Below are positions 7,039-14,937 of a stretch of DNA of 28,823 nt, piece by piece (position 1 is the stretch's first letter; every line of letters starts with the position of its first letter). The translations under genes and the position numbers were made by a program. The stretch lies in assembly GCF_000193735.1 (NCBI RefSeq), contig NZ_AEPF01000024.1, forward strand, positions 1 to 28,823, written 5' to 3'. The stretch comes from Neisseria sicca 4320. Lineage in GTDB: Bacteria > Pseudomonadota > Gammaproteobacteria > Burkholderiales > Neisseriaceae. Under the pieces are notes generated by a model that worked only from the letters and a program-made list of their open reading frames with translations, was not told the origin of the DNA and searched no databases.

Positions 7039-8424
7039 TCAAACCACGGCAAACAGCAGCGCCGACACTGAAAAGCCGATGGCGGCAATCAGCGTTTGGT
7101 TAACCGTCCATGTTTTCAACGTGGTCGGTACGTCCATATCCAAAAGGCGGCCGACCAGCCAGAAGCCCGAGTCGTTGAAGTGGCTGCAACCGACCGAGCC
7201 TGCCGCGGTTGCCAAAACGACGCAGGCGAGTTGCCAGTCGTTGAAGCCTGCGGCGGCAACGGCGGGTGCCATCAATGCGGCGGCGGTCGTCAATGCGACG
7301 GTTGCCGAACCTTGCGCGATACGCAGAGCCAAAGCCACCAAGAAACAGCCCAGCAATACGGGTATGCCCAAATTTGCCATGCTGTCCGCCAACGCCTGAC
7401 CGATGCCCGACGCGCGCAACACGCCGCCGAACATCCCGCCCGCGCCGGTAATCAAAATAACCGAGCAGACGGGGGCGAGTGCGCCGTCCACCGTTTTTTC
7501 CAATGCGCTCGCCTTCACACCGCGTTTGCTGCCTAAGACATAAAGCGCCACCAAAACCGAAATCAACAGCGCGACCGAAGTCGAGCCGATCATGCGCGCC
7601 ACTTGCACCCAATGTTCGTCCGCGCTGACGACTTTTTCACTGATTAAGGTGGACAGCCCCGTGTTCATAAAAATCAACAGCATAGGAATCAGCATAATGC
7701 CGACCACGGTCGAAGCCTTGGCAGGCGTTTGCGGCTGGTCGTTGTCCACCGCGCCGCCGCTGAGCAAATCGGGAACGGGCACGCGGATGGTGCGTCCCAA
7801 AACCTGCCCCAGCAGATAACCGCTGACATACCAAGTGAACATGGCGACGGGCAATCCCAAAATCAGCACCTGACCGATGTTCGCCGAATAAAATTCCGAA
7901 GCCGCAATCGGACCGGGGTGGGGCGGCAGGAAAACGTGCATCACCGAAAACGCGCCGATAGACGCCAAAGCATAAGGCAATACGTCCTGTTTCATACGCC
8001 GCGCCGTCGCGAAGACAATCGGCAGCATGACCACCAGCCCCGCATCAAAGAAAATCGGGAAGCCGAAAATCAGCGACGCCACGCCCAAAGCAAACGGCGC
8101 GCGCTTTTCGCCAAACATCCGAATCAGCGCATCCGCCAGCGACTGCGCCCCGCCCGAAGTTTCCACCAGCTGCCCGAGCATCGCGCCCAAGCCGACCAGC
8201 AAAGCTACGCTGCCGAGCGTGCCGCCGAAGTTTTTCAGCAGAACGTCGTTCACAATCTTATCCATCGGCAGCCCCGTCGCCACCGCCGTCAGCAGGCTTA
8301 CCGACACCAAGGTCAACAGCGCATGGACACGCAGTTTCACAATCAACAGCAAAATCAGCACAATCGCCATCGCCGCAATACCCAGCAGCCAGCCCGCGCT
8401 CAAAGTCTGAGTCCAACCGTCCAT
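7039..8424 (-). CDS. gntP: Gluconate permease (GntP family)
   Basis: Inner-membrane proton symporter for gluconate. The 461-residue product has the GntP family length and some 12-14 hydrophobic segments. Family landmarks include VGLGAMLGQLVETSGGAQSL, GFPIFFDAGLVVMLPIVF, HVFLPPHPGPIAAS and GSVGCSHFNDSGFW near the C-terminus. The ATG at 8424 has an AAAGG ribosome-binding site. The stop codon at 7039 overlaps an exact DUS (7028-7039). The next gene downstream is gluconokinase, 176 bases away across a Correia element. Other GntP substrates such as idonate or fructuronate cannot be ruled out from sequence, but the kinase neighbour supports gluconate. Confidence 0.95.
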   Translation of the reverse strand: MDGWTQTLSAGWLLGIAAMAIVLILLLIVKLRVHALLTLVSVSLLTAVATGLPMDKIVNDVLLKNFGGTLGSVALLVGLGAMLGQLVETSGGAQSLADALIRMFGEKRAPFALGVASLIFGFPIFFDAGLVVMLPIVFATARRMKQDVLPYALASIGAFSVMHVFLPPHPGPIAASEFYSANIGQVLILGLPVAMFTWYVSGYLLGQVLGRTIRVPVPDLLSGGAVDNDQPQTPAKASTVVGIMLIPMLLIFMNTGLSTLISEKVVSADEHWVQVARMIGSTSVALLISVLVALYVLGSKRGVKASALEKTVDGALAPVCSVILITGAGGMFGGVLRASGIGQALADSMANLGIPVLLGCFLVALALRIAQGSATVALTTAAALMAPAVAAAGFNDWQLACVVLATAAGSVGCSHFNDSGFWLVGRLLDMDVPTTLKTWTVNQTLIAAIGFSVSALLFAVV

Positions 8425-8745
8425 TTTGAAGCCTTTCTTTGTAATCAGAATACAAGGTAGTTAATGTTTTTCAAACGTATTAAATCAACCATAGCACGAT
8501 TTGCAACGGGGCGGTATGGCGGGTTTCCGGATGGGTTTAAGTATTTATTTTTTCAAATGGATTTGAATAATGAGAGTAAGTCGGGCTGTGTCATTTACTC
8601 TTGGGAAGAGAGGGAGGGTCATCTGAAAACGTAGTTTGCTTTCATGAACAAAGGAGGCAGGCGTGGATATTTTCTATTTTTCTAATCCGACATGAATTCA
8701 GAATAAGAAAACAGTTTCTTTTTTAAATACAATGATTTTTCAAAA
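8425..8745. other. Gene-free upstream region of gntP
   Basis: These 320 bases lie upstream of gntP, whose promoter should be here. They are AT-rich with poly-A/T stretches. I see a weak inverted repeat (AGAGTAA 8573-8579 / TTACTCT 8595-8601) and a degenerate DUS near 8619. No convincing gene, promoter hexamer pair or GntR-type operator was recognised. Confidence 0.5.
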
Positions 8746-8883
8746 TTTTGGTCCGATGGGGCTAACATACTGCAATGCTTGTTGACCGATATGACGTGGG
8801 CTTTGCCCGCAGAAAAACGCCTATGTGGGATTCAAATCATTATGTTCAGCCCCTAGATTACTGGCTCTCAAACTTGGCCAAAA
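8746..8883 (+). ncRNA. Candidate structured RNA or small inverted-repeat element
   Basis: This 138-base segment folds by nested complementarity. The outer stem is TTTTGGTC (8746-8753) with GGCCAAAA (8876-8883). The inner stem is GGGGCTAACAT (8758-8768) with ATGTTCAGCCCC (8842-8853, one bulged C). A six-pair hairpin GTGGGC-TTT-GCCCGC lies inside (8796-8810). A strong terminator palindrome follows directly at 8886-8921, so a short transcript of about 180 nucleotides would be well defined. I do not recognise the family. A miniature transposon-like remnant bounded by GGGGCT ends is an alternative. A 41-residue reading frame (8775-8900) crosses it but has no ribosome-binding site. Confidence 0.35.
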
Positions 8884-8885
8884 CA

Positions 8886-8921
8886 AAAAACGTCGTCTGA
8901 AAATTTTCAGACGACGTTTTT
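8886..8921. terminator. Perfect 36-base palindromic terminator of hpf
   Basis: Each half reads AAAAACGTCGTCTGAAAA or its complement, giving an 18-pair stem with A-runs and T-runs on both sides. It lies 16 bases after the hpf stop on the minus strand and would also stop plus-strand transcription. The core is a DUS variant (ACGTCGTCTGAA), one base off the local dialect. Confidence 0.85.
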
Positions 8922-8937
8922 ATTATTGAATCAAGGC

Positions 8938-9252
8938 TTATTCTGCGGCAGGTTTTACCGTACTGCGGACATCGCCGCTTTTTTCTTTATGTTTCAACAC
9001 TGCGCGGTCGAGTTTGTCCATCAGAACATCGATGGCGGCGTACATATCTTGTTCAACGGCCTTGACGTGTAGGTCTTTGCCCGCCAAATGGATGTCTGCT
9101 TCAGCCTGTTGATTGAGTTTTTCCACGGAAAGGGTAATGGTAACGGAAATGGCGTTGGCTGCATGGCGGTTGATGCGTTCCAATTTTTCGGAAACGTAGT
9201 TTTTGATGGCTTCGGTAACGTCGAAATTCAGACCGGTGATTTTCAGATTCAT
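8938..9252 (-). CDS. hpf: Ribosome hibernation-promoting factor
   Basis: Small cytoplasmic protein that binds the 30S decoding region and inactivates ribosomes, promoting dimer formation in stationary phase. The 104-residue product matches the short HPF/YfiA (RaiA) class, lacking the C-terminal dimerisation domain of long HPF. It begins MNLKITGLNFDVTEAIKNYV and carries the conserved DLHVKAVEQDMYAAIDVLMDKLDRAVLKHKEK stretch (read as two parts). The ATG at 9252 has a clear AAGGAG ribosome-binding site. It follows rpoN by 66 bases, the same order as in many proteobacteria (lptB-rpoN-hpf). Confidence 0.95.
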   Translation of the reverse strand: MNLKITGLNFDVTEAIKNYVSEKLERINRHAANAISVTITLSVEKLNQQAEADIHLAGKDLHVKAVEQDMYAAIDVLMDKLDRAVLKHKEKSGDVRSTVKPAAE

Positions 9253-9318
9253 AATACAGCTCCTTCGGTGGGGTTCAGTCCGTCAGAAACGGAACGGGAA
9301 AACTGCGGTTTAAAACTG

Positions 9319-10670
9319 TCATTCGGTAAGTTTGCGTTTGTGTGCCGGCGGGATGTCGAGCGACTCCCTGTATTTGGCGACGGTGCGGCGGGCGATGTCT
9401 ATGCCCTGTTGTTTGAGGAGGCGGACGAGGGTTTCATCGGAATGTGGCTTGCTGCTGTCTTCGTTTTCGATAATCTGCCCCAAAACGGCTTTGATCGCGC
9501 CTTGGCTCAGACCTTCTTTGTCGCCTTCGGAATTGACTGCTTGTGTGAAGAAATAGCGTAACGCAAATAGTCCGCGCGGGCAAGACAAATATTTTTGGTT
9601 GGCGGCGCGCGAAATGGTGCTTTCGGCAAGCCCCAATTCGGCGGCTGCGTCTTTCATCAGCATGGGGGCGAGTCCGATTTCGCCGAAGATGAAGAAGTCT
9701 TCCTGATTTTTGACGATGTATTCGGCAAGGCGGATGACGGTGCTTTTACGCAGTTCGAGGGAGTCGATGCGCTGCTTGGCTTCGTTGATTTTTTCTTTCC
9801 ACTCGGGTGCGCCGTCTTCTGTGGATTTCATGAGTTCGCAGTATTCGCGGTTGAGTTGCAGCTTGGGCCAGGCGGCTTCGTTGCCGATGACTTTCCAGCC
9901 GTCTTTGCCTTCTTTGACCCAAACGTCGGGCTGGATGTAGGCGGTCGGTTCGGAGGAGGCGAAACCGTAGGCGGGGTAGGGGTTGAGCGTGGCGATGATG
10001 TCGAGCGCGGCTTCTATGGTTTCGCTGTCGATTTCGGGGAAGAGTTTGCGGAAGCGGATGATGTTTTGTTTGCGGTTTTTGCCTAAGTCGTGCAGCGAAC
10101 TTTGGATAAGGTGGGCGGCGGCCTGACGCGCGGGGCCGGCGGGCAGGCGCATGAGTTGGAGCATCAGGGATTCGGTCAGGTCGGCGGCGGCAACGCCCGG
10201 CGGGTCGAAGGTCTGCAAAAGGTCGAGGGCGTTTTGCAGTTCATCTTCGTCCAGCATCCATTCCAAGGGTGTGTTGTCGATAAGGTCTTGAATGCTGTCG
10301 GTAAAATATCCTTGGTCGTCAAGGAAGTCGATAAGGATATGGACGTAGGCGGCTTCTTTGTCGGAAAGGGGTGTTCGCACACTTGGGCGTGCAGGTATTG
10401 GTTGAAATCTTCTTCTTTGGCGATGTTGAGCCACGCGTCTTCGGCATCGTCGCCGCCGAGGTGGCTGCTGCGCGGCATGGTGGTGCCGTGATTGAACTCG
10501 GCGTCGGCAAATTCGTCGGTTTCGGGACGTTCGAGCAGGGGATTATCCTGCAACCAGTCTTCGACCTCGCGTTCGAGTTCGATACCGGACATTTGCAGGA
10601 TGCGCAGGGATTGTTGCAGACGTTGGTTGAGTTGTTGGGTCTGCCTGAGTTTGAGGCCGAGTAAGGTCAT
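9319..10670 (-). pseudogene. rpoN: RNA polymerase sigma-54 factor, single-base frameshift
   Basis: Sigma-54 directs RNA polymerase to -24/-12 promoters with enhancer-binding activators. Both parts of the protein are present but in different frames. The 5' frame (from the ATG at 10670) encodes the glutamine-rich region I (LKLRQTQQLNQRLQQSLRIL) up to QVCEHP at about residue 99. The 3' frame continues PLSDKEAAYVHILIDFLDDQGYF to the end, including the RpoN box ARRTVAKYRE. The 1352-base span is one short of a multiple of three. Adding one C to the CCCC run (GGGG at 10368-10371 on the plus strand) restores a 450-residue protein of normal length. As given, translation would stop at 10176 after 164 residues. 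This could be a real inactivation or a sequencing error. rpoN decay is known in pathogenic Neisseria, but there the DNA-binding end is lost; here it is intact. Confidence 0.9.
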
Positions 10671-10866
10671 GGTGCAATGTATGTTGATTGTTTTTTATAT
10701 TTCGGACGGTGTTTGCCTTGGGTTTGGCCCGATGGCGAAGAGGTCGTCTGAAAAAGTTTTATGACGAGGGTGCGTTTTGGAAACGCTTGTTGGTTTTTAT
10801 ACTAAATGTGTATTTCAACACTTTACACTTAATGCGTCAACTCACTTTGGGTGGTTTCGTCATTTT

Positions 10867-10896
10867 AAAAAAACCGCACAATTGATTGTGCGGTTT
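10867..10896 (-). terminator. Terminator of the kdsC-lptCAB block
   Basis: AAACCGCACAAT (10871-10882) pairs with ATTGTGCGGTTT (10885-10896). In the minus-strand direction the stem is followed by a run of at least seven T. It lies 20 bases after the lptB stop, so rpoN downstream must largely rely on its own promoter in 10671-10866. An exact DUS is at 10741-10752. Confidence 0.85.
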
Positions 10897-10916
10897 GTCA
10901 TTGTCAGTATTTGAAA

Positions 10917-11651
10917 TCAGTATTTGAAGTTTTCGCCGAGATAGACGGAGCGGACTTGTTCGTTGTTGACCAAATCGTCGGGCTTGCCGGAGGCGAGGAC
11001 GGTGCCGTCGCTGATGATGTAGGCTCTGTCGCAGATGCTGAGGGTTTCGCGTACGTTGTGGTCGGTAATGAGTACGCCGATGCCGCGCGATTTGAGGAAG
11101 TCGATGATTTTTTGGATGTCGATGACGGCAATGGGGTCGACGCCGGCGAAGGGTTCGTCCAAGAGGATGAAGCGCGGTTGCATGGCGAGTACGCGGGCGA
11201 TTTCGACGCGTCGGCGTTCGCCGCCGGACAGGGAAGGGGCGGGGTTGTGGCGCAGGTGTCCGATGTTGAGGTCGGCGAGCAGTTTTTCGACTTCGCCGTC
11301 GATGCGGCTTTTGTCTTTGGTGCTGATTTCTAAAATAGCGCGGATGTTTTGTTCGACGGTCATTTTGCGGAAAATCGAGGCTTCTTGGGGCAGGTAGCCG
11401 ACGCCGAGGCGGGCGCGTTCGTGTATGGGCAGGTGGCGCAGTTCTTGTCCGTCGAGGGTAACGCTGCCTGCGTCGGCGGCGATGAGTCCGACGATCATGT
11501 AGAAGCTGGTGGTTTTGCCTGCGCCGTTGGGGCCGAGCAGGCCGATGACTTCGCCGCTTTCGATTTCGAGGGAGAAGCTTTTGACGACTTGGCGTTTTTT
11601 GAAACTTTTTTGCAGGTTTTGAACGACGAGGCGGCTGGTGTTTTCGCTCAT
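10917..11651 (-). CDS. lptB: LPS export ABC transporter ATPase
   Basis: Cytoplasmic ATPase of the LptB2FGC complex that extracts lipopolysaccharide from the inner membrane. The 244-residue product has Walker A GPNGAGKTT (40-48), signature LSGGERRR (141-148), Walker B FILLDEP (161-167) and switch histidine H198 (ITDHNV). The LptB-typical IGLLGPNGAGKTTSFYMIVG and FAGVDPIAVIDIQ segments are present. It follows lptC and lptA on the same strand, with 91 bases holding an inverted DUS pair before it. The last 13 bases of the gene (TTCAAATACTGA plus a neighbour) are repeated immediately after the stop codon. Confidence 0.97.
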   Translation of the reverse strand: MSENTSRLVVQNLQKSFKKRQVVKSFSLEIESGEVIGLLGPNGAGKTTSFYMIVGLIAADAGSVTLDGQELRHLPIHERARLGVGYLPQEASIFRKMTVEQNIRAILEISTKDKSRIDGEVEKLLADLNIGHLRHNPAPSLSGGERRRVEIARVLAMQPRFILLDEPFAGVDPIAVIDIQKIIDFLKSRGIGVLITDHNVRETLSICDRAYIISDGTVLASGKPDDLVNNEQVRSVYLGENFKY

Positions 11652-11669
11652 AAATGACTCTTGGTTCGG

Positions 11670-11722
11670 AGGTCGTCTGAAAAGGTGTTTGGGGTTTTGC
11701 TGCGTTGGTTTTCAGACGACCT
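11670..11722. repeat. Inverted DUS pair between lptA and lptB
   Basis: Exact AGGTCGTCTGAA (11670-11681) and TTCAGACGACCT (11711-11722) can form a 12-pair stem with a loop of about 29 bases inside the lpt operon. It may lower read-through from lptA to lptB; no good T-run follows. Confidence 0.7.
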
Positions 11723-11742
11723 TTGGTGTTGTCAGATATTGG

Positions 11743-12273
11743 TTATTTGGTTTTTTGGGTGCTGGACGGCTGGATGACTACGCTGACCCTGCCGGATTTG
11801 GCGGCGGATTTGGCACCTGATTTGGAGCTGCCGTTGATGGTATAGACTTCGGTTTTGGTGTTGTAGGTGATGACTGCGCCTTCGGCAACGTCGCCGCCGC
11901 GTTGGACTTTGGCGTTGCCGGTCAGGGTAACGAGGTTGATGGCGGAGGAGTAGGTTACGTTGTTGGCTTGTCCGTTAACCGTGCCTTTGTTGTCGTCGAG
12001 CGTCTGGCTGAAGCGGACGGGCGAGCCGCTCGCTTTCATGAATTGTTCGCCTTTGTCGTTGCGTGAGACGTTGACGCTGCCTGCGCGGATGTTGAGCGTG
12101 CCTTGTTTGATGATGACGTTGCCGGTGAAGGTGGTGCTTTGGTTGTTTTGGTCGAGCGAGCCTTGGTCGGCTTCAATCTGTATCGGCTGCTTGCTGTCGC
12201 TTTGCAGGGCGTAGGCGGGGGCGGTGGCGAAAAATGCGGTTAAAACACATGCCTTACATATTTTTTGTATCAT
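11743..12273 (-). CDS. lptA: LPS transport periplasmic protein LptA
   Basis: Periplasmic beta-jellyroll (OstA-like) protein that bridges LptC to LptD and carries LPS across the periplasm. The 176-residue product starts with a Sec signal peptide (MIQKICKACVLTAFFATAPAYA). Mature sequence has the family pattern QIEADQGSLDQNNQSTTFTGNV, followed by KQGTLNIRAGSV and VTLTGNAKVQRGGDVAEGAVI. The basic C-terminus (GAKSAAKSGRVSVVIQPSSTQKTK) is low-complexity. The ATG at 12273 lies 20 bases inside the end of lptC, so translation is probably coupled. Confidence 0.93.
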   Translation of the reverse strand: MIQKICKACVLTAFFATAPAYALQSDSKQPIQIEADQGSLDQNNQSTTFTGNVIIKQGTLNIRAGSVNVSRNDKGEQFMKASGSPVRFSQTLDDNKGTVNGQANNVTYSSAINLVTLTGNAKVQRGGDVAEGAVITYNTKTEVYTINGSSKSGAKSAAKSGRVSVVIQPSSTQKTK

Positions 12274-12835
12274 AAATCGTGGCTTTCACTCTGGATGGGA
12301 AGTTCAACAAACCTTTTTTGTGGTCATACGTCAGACCTTCGGCGCTGCCGCTCGATTCGCCGTATTGGAAGGTAACGGGCGTGTCGGTTTTGGCGTATTG
12401 CGATTCGGTGTCGACGTGCAGAAGCTCGGTTTTGACGACGCCCGCCTGCCGCTTGGCATTGGCGGCTTTGGTCAGGACGACGTTGTGTTTGAACAGGAGT
12501 TGTTTGGTTTGGGTGTTGTACACGGCTTCGTCGCTGCCGACGTCGTAAAGCCGGCTGCCTTCTTGGAAGAAGGCGAGGTGTGGCAGCTCGAAATGGACGT
12601 CGGTGCTTTCGGGAAACTGTTTTGCTCCTCTTGCGCTCAGATGCTCTTTCAGACGACCTTGTACGTCAAACCGCCGCCCGTCTATGCCGCCCATCGTATA
12701 TTGCGGCTGGTTGGGGTTGAGTTTGACTTCTTCAATGTCGATTTCGCTGATGCGTCCCAGCCATGCCGACAATCCGCCGAGCGCGACCGCCAGCACCAAA
12801 GGGAATGCGATTCCGTACCGCCATCTTACTTTCAT
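12254..12835 (-). CDS. lptC: LPS export protein LptC
   Basis: Bitopic inner-membrane protein that receives LPS from LptB2FG and hands it to LptA. The 193-residue product has one N-terminal transmembrane helix (YGIAFPLVLAVALGGLSAWL) and a periplasmic OstA-like domain. The pattern YTMGGIDGRRFDVQGRLKEH and the YDVGSDEAVYNTQTKQLLF strands fit the family. The start at 12835 is chosen because its ATG overlaps the kdsC stop as ATGA and leads straight into the membrane helix; a longer upstream reading would overlap kdsC. An exact DUS (12648-12659) is embedded in the coding sequence. Confidence 0.9.
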   Translation of the reverse strand: MKVRWRYGIAFPLVLAVALGGLSAWLGRISEIDIEEVKLNPNQPQYTMGGIDGRRFDVQGRLKEHLSARGAKQFPESTDVHFELPHLAFFQEGSRLYDVGSDEAVYNTQTKQLLFKHNVVLTKAANAKRQAGVVKTELLHVDTESQYAKTDTPVTFQYGESSGSAEGLTYDHKKGLLNFPSRVKATIYDTKNM

Positions 12836-13368
12836 TTGATGTACTCGTTCAAAGCCGCGCCCAGTGTACCTTTCGCGCGCATAATCAGGTCGCACACTTC
12901 GCGCACCGCGCCTGCGCCGCCCGCCTGTTTCGTAATATAGGCGGCGTGTTGCAGCGTAAACCAATGCGCATCGGGGACGGCAACCGGCAATCCGCAGCGC
13001 ACCATCACCGGCAAATCGACCACGTCGTCGCCGACAAAGGCGCACTCGGCTTCTTCTACGCCCGCCTCAGCGCGCAATTCTTCATAGGCGGCGCGTTTGT
13101 CCGAAATGCCTTTGAAGTAGTAATTTATGCCCAACTGCTTGACGCGGATGCCGACGGAGGGCGCGTCCCGGCCTGTGATAATCGCAGTCTGCACGCCGCT
13201 TGCCTGAAGCATCTTCAAGCCGTGTCCGTCCAATGTGTGGAACGATTTGATTTCTTCGCCGTTGTCGCGGATGAAGATGCGTCCGTCGGTCAAAACGCCG
13301 TCCACATCCAATATCAGCAGCTTGATATGCGCCGCGCGCTGTTGCAGCTCGGGGTCTAAGGTTTGCAT
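12832..13368 (-). CDS. kdsC: 3-deoxy-D-manno-octulosonate 8-phosphate phosphatase
   Basis: Cytoplasmic HAD-superfamily enzyme that removes phosphate from Kdo-8-phosphate, giving Kdo for the LPS inner core. The 178-residue product has the HAD nucleophile motif DVDGVLTDG (D21 and D23), the threonine/lysine region IITGRDAP and ISDKRAAYEEL, and the metal-binding GDDVVD (113-118). No large cap domain is present, as expected for this class that works as a tetramer. The order kdsC-lptC-lptA-lptB-rpoN-hpf is the same as in Escherichia coli. KdsD, often just upstream, is not present before it here. Confidence 0.95.
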   Translation of the reverse strand: MQTLDPELQQRAAHIKLLILDVDGVLTDGRIFIRDNGEEIKSFHTLDGHGLKMLQASGVQTAIITGRDAPSVGIRVKQLGINYYFKGISDKRAAYEELRAEAGVEEAECAFVGDDVVDLPVMVRCGLPVAVPDAHWFTLQHAAYITKQAGGAGAVREVCDLIMRAKGTLGAALNEYIK

Positions 13369-13393
13369 AGTGTTTCCTTGCGGATTGCTAGGT

Positions 13394-13429
13394 TTCAGAC
13401 GACCTATTCTAACATAAAGGTCGTCTGAA
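13394..13429. repeat. Inverted DUS pair upstream of kdsC
   Basis: Exact TTCAGACGACCT (13394-13405) and AGGTCGTCTGAA (13418-13429) flank a 12-base AT-rich loop containing TAACATAAA. The structure lies in the kdsC leader or marks the end of an upstream transcript. Confidence 0.7.
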
Positions 13430-13488
13430 AAAGGTTAGCCTGTGTTTGTGGGGATTAATGCGGTTTAACGGTCATGGGGCTGCTTTAA

Positions 13489-13645
13489 TATAGTGGATTA
13501 AATTTAAATCAGGACAAGGCGACGAAGCCGCAGACAGTACAAATAGTACGGAACCGATTCACTTGGTGCTTCAGCACCTTAGAGAATCGTTCTCTTTGAG
13601 CTAAGGCGAGGCAACGCCGTACTGGTTTAAATTTAATCCACTATA
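13489..13645. repeat. Correia repeat enclosed element, full length (157 bases)
   Basis: The element has near-perfect terminal inverted repeats TATAGTGGATTAAATTTAAA (left end at 13489; right complement ending at 13645). The core is complete, including the GACAAGGCGACGAAGCCGC, AGTACAAATAGTACGG and CACTTGGTGCTTCAGCACC segments. The length fits the full-size class of Correia elements. It lies in the 400-base gene-free gap between kdsC and metR, so any outward promoter could read into kdsC. Related core sequence occurs at 6892-6988. Confidence 0.95.
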
Positions 13646-13670
13646 ACTTTATAATATGTGTCTGTCGGGC

Positions 13671-13718
13671 AAGGGTCGTCTGAAAACCTGAGATTTGGGT
13701 TTTCAGACGACCTTTTGA
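13671..13718 (-). terminator. DUS hairpin terminator after metR
   Basis: GGTCGTCTGAAAACC (13674-13688) pairs with GGTTTTCAGACGACC (13698-13712) to give a 15-pair stem with a nine-base loop, 50 bases beyond the metR stop. The right arm contains an exact DUS (13702-13713). The T-run is poor on the minus strand, so efficiency is uncertain. Confidence 0.65.
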
Positions 13719-13768
13719 TATTGAAATCGAAATGCGTGAATGTCGCGACACCCTGTTTCAAGAAAACA

Positions 13769-14707
13769 TCAATCCTGTCCGGGCATTGTCAGTTCGCTCA
13801 AGCCGGGGAGGTCGGCGAAGCTGCGTTCGCGGACGATTTGGCAGAAGTTGTCGAGATAGCTTTTGTCTGCGTCTTCGGTGCGCGTGGCGGCGTAGAGTTC
13901 GCTTTGCAGGCCGTTGGCGGTGATTTGGCGGTGGACGACGTAGCCTTTTTCGAGATAGGGCATCACGGTCCAGTAGGGCAGGGCGGCGATGCCGCGTTTG
14001 CTGGCGACGAGTTGGATGATGGCGATGGTTAGTTCGCTGCGGCGGCGCGGTGGGTTAATGCCTTTGGGTAACAAGATTTTTTTGGGCAGGTCGAGCATTT
14101 CGTCGGGAACGGGATAGGTAATGAGGGTTTCGCCGATGAAGTCTTCTGCTTCCCAAACGGTTTTGGCGGCAAGCGGGTGGTCTTGGGCGCAGATGCCGAC
14201 CATTTCGTAGGCGAACAGGGGGCGGAAACTGATGCCGTTTTGCTTTTCGGCTTCGGATACGATGGCGAGATCGGCGCGGTGTTGCAACAGGAGTCCGACG
14301 GGGTCTGCCTGAAAGCCGGAAACGATATCCAATTCGACTTGCGGCCACATGGGGCGGAATTCGCCCATCGCGGGCATGAGCCAGTCGAAACAGGTGTGGC
14401 ATTCAACTGCCAGCCGCAATTCGCCTGCTTCGCCTTCGATGATGCGGGCGAGGTCACGCTCGGCGGCGGAAACTTGCGGGAGGAGTTCGCGTGCCAGCCG
14501 CAACAGGCGTTCGCCGGCGGGTGTAAAGCGCAAGGGTGTGGATTTGCGCTCGAACAGTGGGGTATCGTAATAGTTTTCAAGCGCGCGGATTTGGTGCGAA
14601 AGGGCGGATTGGGTCAGGAAGACGCGCTTGGCGGCAAGGGATACGCTGCCGGTTTCTTCGAGTGCTAGCAGGGTTTTGAGATGGCGCAGTTCGATGATGG
14701 AATCCAT
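13769..14707 (-). CDS. metR: LysR-type regulator of methionine genes (MetR-like)
   Basis: Transcription factor of the LysR family; MetR uses homocysteine as co-effector to control met genes. The 312-residue product has an N-terminal winged helix-turn-helix (about residues 5-62; LAAKRVFLTQSALSHQIRAL). The effector domain begins around residue 90. The pattern RHLKTLLALEETGSV...QSALSHQIRALE, then RKSTPLRFTPAGERLL, LAVECHTCFDWL, HPLAAKTVW and RGIAALPYW match E. coli MetR as I remember it along its whole length. The gene is alone and divergent from the nif3-like gene. No perfect TGAA-N5-TTCA MetR box was found in the 230-base divergent region. Confidence 0.85.
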   Translation of the reverse strand: MDSIIELRHLKTLLALEETGSVSLAAKRVFLTQSALSHQIRALENYYDTPLFERKSTPLRFTPAGERLLRLARELLPQVSAAERDLARIIEGEAGELRLAVECHTCFDWLMPAMGEFRPMWPQVELDIVSGFQADPVGLLLQHRADLAIVSEAEKQNGISFRPLFAYEMVGICAQDHPLAAKTVWEAEDFIGETLITYPVPDEMLDLPKKILLPKGINPPRRRSELTIAIIQLVASKRGIAALPYWTVMPYLEKGYVVHRQITANGLQSELYAATRTEDADKSYLDNFCQIVRERSFADLPGLSELTMPGQD

Positions 14708-14937
14708 TGGGTTTTACGCTTTCAGACGACCTTTTGAGACGGGCAATATTAAAATATTTCATGCCGGGGTGTAAATGCGGGCGCATGTCGAACGGTATGG
14801 GGATTGGGCGCATCATGGTTTGCGGTTAGAATGTGCATCCGATTTTGTATGAATGCGGTGAATTGATTTGAAACAGGGATGGCATTGTTTCGTCTTGTTT
14901 TATGAAATTTAATCCGCTATGTGTTGAAAGGAATGAT

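Noticed and set aside
8660..8695. GGAGG followed by GTG and a 10-codon frame
   Set aside because: Too short for any support and no conserved product or leader-peptide logic for gntP, which is on the other strand.
10368..10371. Phase-variable homopolymer in rpoN
   Set aside because: A run of four is too short for classical slippage-driven phase variation, so switching is not claimed, only the frameshift.
14708..14937. MetR operator in the metR/nif3-like divergent region
   Set aside because: Only loose TGAA and TTCA half-sites and a GAAACA/TGTTTC repeat were seen; no TGAA-N5-TTCA match.
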